Shown piece by piece: positions 61,851 through 64,000 of a DNA stretch of 64,000 nt. Every line of letters starts with the position of its first letter. Within the stretch, counting starts at the first letter, position 1. The translations under genes and the position numbers were made by a program. The DNA comes from an uncultured Sulfolobales archaeon (GTDB lineage Archaea > Thermoproteota > Thermoprotei_A > Sulfolobales > NBVN01). The stretch is from assembly GCA_937949785.1 (NCBI GenBank), contig CALEDH010000008.1:62001-126000 (forward strand). Direction: 5' to 3'. The notes under the pieces are model-generated. The model ran no database searches and was not told the DNA's origin. It worked only from the letters and a program-made list of their open reading frames with translations.

Positions 61851-63221
61851 ATGGCTAGGGTTTTAGGTCCTCGTAGAAAGGCTTCTCAAACCGAGGGTCT
61901 AGTCCCCAACTCCTGGTATAACATTGTTCCTGACCTCCCTGAAACTCTGCCTCCACCACTACTCCCAGATGGTAGAGTCCCTCCTAGGGAGATGTTTGAA
62001 AGACTTTTCGCTAAAGCCCTCGTAGACCAGGAATCTAGCTGTGAGAGGTTTATCGGAATCCCCGAAGAAGTCAGGGAGATTCTAATAAGTTTGGGAAGGC
62101 CTACCCCCCTCTTCAGAGCTAGGAGGCTTGAGGAGTTCTTAGGGACGCCGGCTAGGATATATTATAAATTTGAAGGTGTCCTACCTACTGGGAGTCACAA
62201 AGTTAACACTGCTATAGCTCAAGCATATTATAACATGGTTGAGGGTGTTGAAAGGCTCTCGACAGAGACTGGGGCTGGGCAGTGGGGTTCAGCCCTATCT
62301 TTAGCTGGGGCTTTGTTCAAATTGAAGGTTAGGGTTTTCATGGTTAGGTCGAGCTATGAGCAGAAGCCTTATAGAAGGGTTCTGATGGAGCTTTACGGGG
62401 CAGAGGTTGTGCCAAGCCCTTCTAAACTGACTGAGGCTGGGAAGGCTATCCTGAGGGTAGATCCTGAACATCACGGAAGCCTCGGTATAGCAATATCTGA
62501 AGCTATTGAGGATGTCCTATCCGACGATAGGGCTAGGTATAGCCTCGGCAGCGTCCTCAACCACGTGCTTTTACATCAGACGGTTATAGGGTTAGAGGCC
62601 ATCAAACAACTTGAAGAGCTTGGAGAGGAGCTCCCGGACTATGTTATAGGTTGTGTGGGAGGGGGTTCGAACTATGCAGGCCTAGCCTACCCTTTCATGA
62701 GGTTTAAACTCTTAGGGAAGAAGGATGATATGAAGTTCATAGCTGCGGAACCTAAGGCATGTCCCTCCCTGACCCGTGGAGCCTATGCCTATGACTATGG
62801 AGATACTGCGAACTTAACACCTCTACTTAAGATGTACACGGTAGGTCATAAGTATAGGGTCCCACCCATACATGCTGGAGGGCTTAGATACCACGGCGAC
62901 GCTCCCTCACTATGCCTTCTAGTTAATAGGGGTCTCATAGAGGCTAGAGCATACCACCAGACTGAAGTGTTTGCTGCCGGACTTCTATTCTCAAGAGTTG
63001 AAGGCATAGTCCCAGCACCTGAAAGCGCTCATGCTGTTAAAGCAGCCATTGATATAGCCTTAGAGGCTAAGAGGAGTGGTGAGGCTAAGGTGATATTGTT
63101 CAACCTAAGCGGTCACGGCCTCCTAGACCTCCAAGGATACCTAGAGTACTTTGAAGGTAGATTGAAGGATTACGAACCTGAGAACATAGACCTATCATAT
63201 CTTCCCAGAATGGATTCGTAG
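61851..63221 (+). CDS. trpB: Tryptophan synthase beta chain, TrpB2 type
   Basis: [21 protein letters not shown]-terminus, [86 protein letters not shown]. Confidence 0.94.
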   Translation: MARVLGPRRKASQTEGLVPNSWYNIVPDLPETLPPPLLPDGRVPPREMFERLFAKALVDQESSCERFIGIPEEVREILISLGRPTPLFRARRLEEFLGTPARIYYKFEGVLPTGSHKVNTAIAQAYYNMVEGVERLSTETGAGQWGSALSLAGALFKLKVRVFMVRSSYEQKPYRRVLMELYGAEVVPSPSKLTEAGKAILRVDPEHHGSLGIAISEAIEDVLSDDRARYSLGSVLNHVLLHQTVIGLEAIKQLEELGEELPDYVIGCVGGGSNYAGLAYPFMRFKLLGKKDDMKFIAAEPKACPSLTRGAYAYDYGDTANLTPLLKMYTVGHKYRVPPIHAGGLRYHGDAPSLCLLVNRGLIEARAYHQTEVFAAGLLFSRVEGIVPAPESAHAVKAAIDIALEAKRSGEAKVILFNLSGHGLLDLQGYLEYFEGRLKDYEPENIDLSYLPRMDS

Positions 63222-63238
63222 GAGGACCCTCTAAAGCT

Positions 63239-63910
63239 ATGATTTCTGGCAAGCTTAAAGTGGAGATAGCCCTCGTAGACATTAGGGAGCTTAAGCCCCA
63301 TGAAAGGTTTATCCCCGAAAGGGTTACCGTAATTTTAGACTCCCTTATTAAAAGTAGGGTTTTGAGGAGACCCCTAATAGTTGACAGTAAAACGCTTACA
63401 GTAATAGACGGCACCCACAGACTTGAAGCTTTAAGAAGACTTACGGCTAAGGTAGTACCAGCTATACTAGTAGACTATGAAGGCAGTAATGAAATAGTCG
63501 TAGATAGGTGGGTGAGAGTCTATGAAGTAAAAAACAGCGATAAGAACACGGTCTTAAGAGAGCTTAGAAAGGTCTTCGGGCCTTCGATCTCGATAGTAGA
63601 CTACGATCCTTTAACTGCTAAGATTGATGAGGGTTTGAGGGGGAAGGCATATAGGTTCTTAGAGGCCTTAGAGTTCTCTCCTAACATAATCGTGAAGCTT
63701 AGGGCGGCAAAACCTAGAAGAGCTCCTAATTCCATTATAATCCTACCGCCTAGGATCAGTAAGGCTGAGGTAGTTGAAGCAGCTCTAAATGGAAAACTAT
63801 TCCCCCCTAAGACCACGAGACATATAACTGTGCTTAAAAGTATAGGTTTAAGGACGAGGCTTTCCAACCTTAGTAATGTAGGGTCCCCAATTCCACCAAT
63901 TCTGACCTAA
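63239..63910 (+). CDS. ParB/Srx-fold protein, SerK-like (putative free L-serine kinase)
   Basis: LKPHERFIPERVTVILDSLIKSRVLRRPLIVDSKTLTVIDGTHRLEALRRL and C-terminal LFPPKTTRH. Confidence 0.75.
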   Translation: MISGKLKVEIALVDIRELKPHERFIPERVTVILDSLIKSRVLRRPLIVDSKTLTVIDGTHRLEALRRLTAKVVPAILVDYEGSNEIVVDRWVRVYEVKNSDKNTVLRELRKVFGPSISIVDYDPLTAKIDEGLRGKAYRFLEALEFSPNIIVKLRAAKPRRAPNSIIILPPRISKAEVVEAALNGKLFPPKTTRHITVLKSIGLRTRLSNLSNVGSPIPPILT

Positions 63911-64000
63911 CATCAAGATGTATCTAAGTTGTCCTAGAAGACTCCGTCTACGTTTAACTTTGTATGATGTTATAGGTGATGAAGCTAGTTCTTAGCTATA

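Overview
The window is a compact archaeal chromosomal segment, probably Thermoproteota. The lineage call rests on CdvB/ESCRT-III, DUF2070, MfnA, GTP cyclohydrolase III, archaeal-type riboflavin genes, TATA-like boxes close to starts, and many GTG/TTG starts. It is densely coded on both strands. I saw no prophage, transposase, CRISPR array or rRNA. Main blocks: a peptide ABC transporter (DppBCDFA-like) with an M24 peptidase; spermidine synthase and an HD phosphohydrolase; a BMP-type nucleoside ABC transporter; HtrA; a ferritin-like/VIT1 fusion; a solitary ESCRT-III protein; archaeal riboflavin genes (gch3, ribH, arfC, ribB); pyruvate kinase; a TenA + YkoE/EcfT/EcfA thiamine-precursor salvage operon; a DUF2070 protein; a molybdopterin oxidoreductase; rubrerythrin followed by a ferritin-like/encapsulin fusion; an NhaC-like antiporter; an uncharacterised membrane/secreted trio; and TrpB2 next to a ParB-like/SerK-like gene. 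Two tRNA genes (Pro-CGG, Gly-CCC) are clear. The most interesting items are: the FLP-encapsulin nanocompartment locus; the TrpB2-SerK pair, with deviating codon usage; a canonical-looking C/D box sRNA next to an unidentified structured intergenic region (about 8990-9300); and an A7 run where the NhaC-like gene appears to need a -1 frameshift to gain a proper N-terminus. All family calls are by eye from protein motifs; no database search was run.
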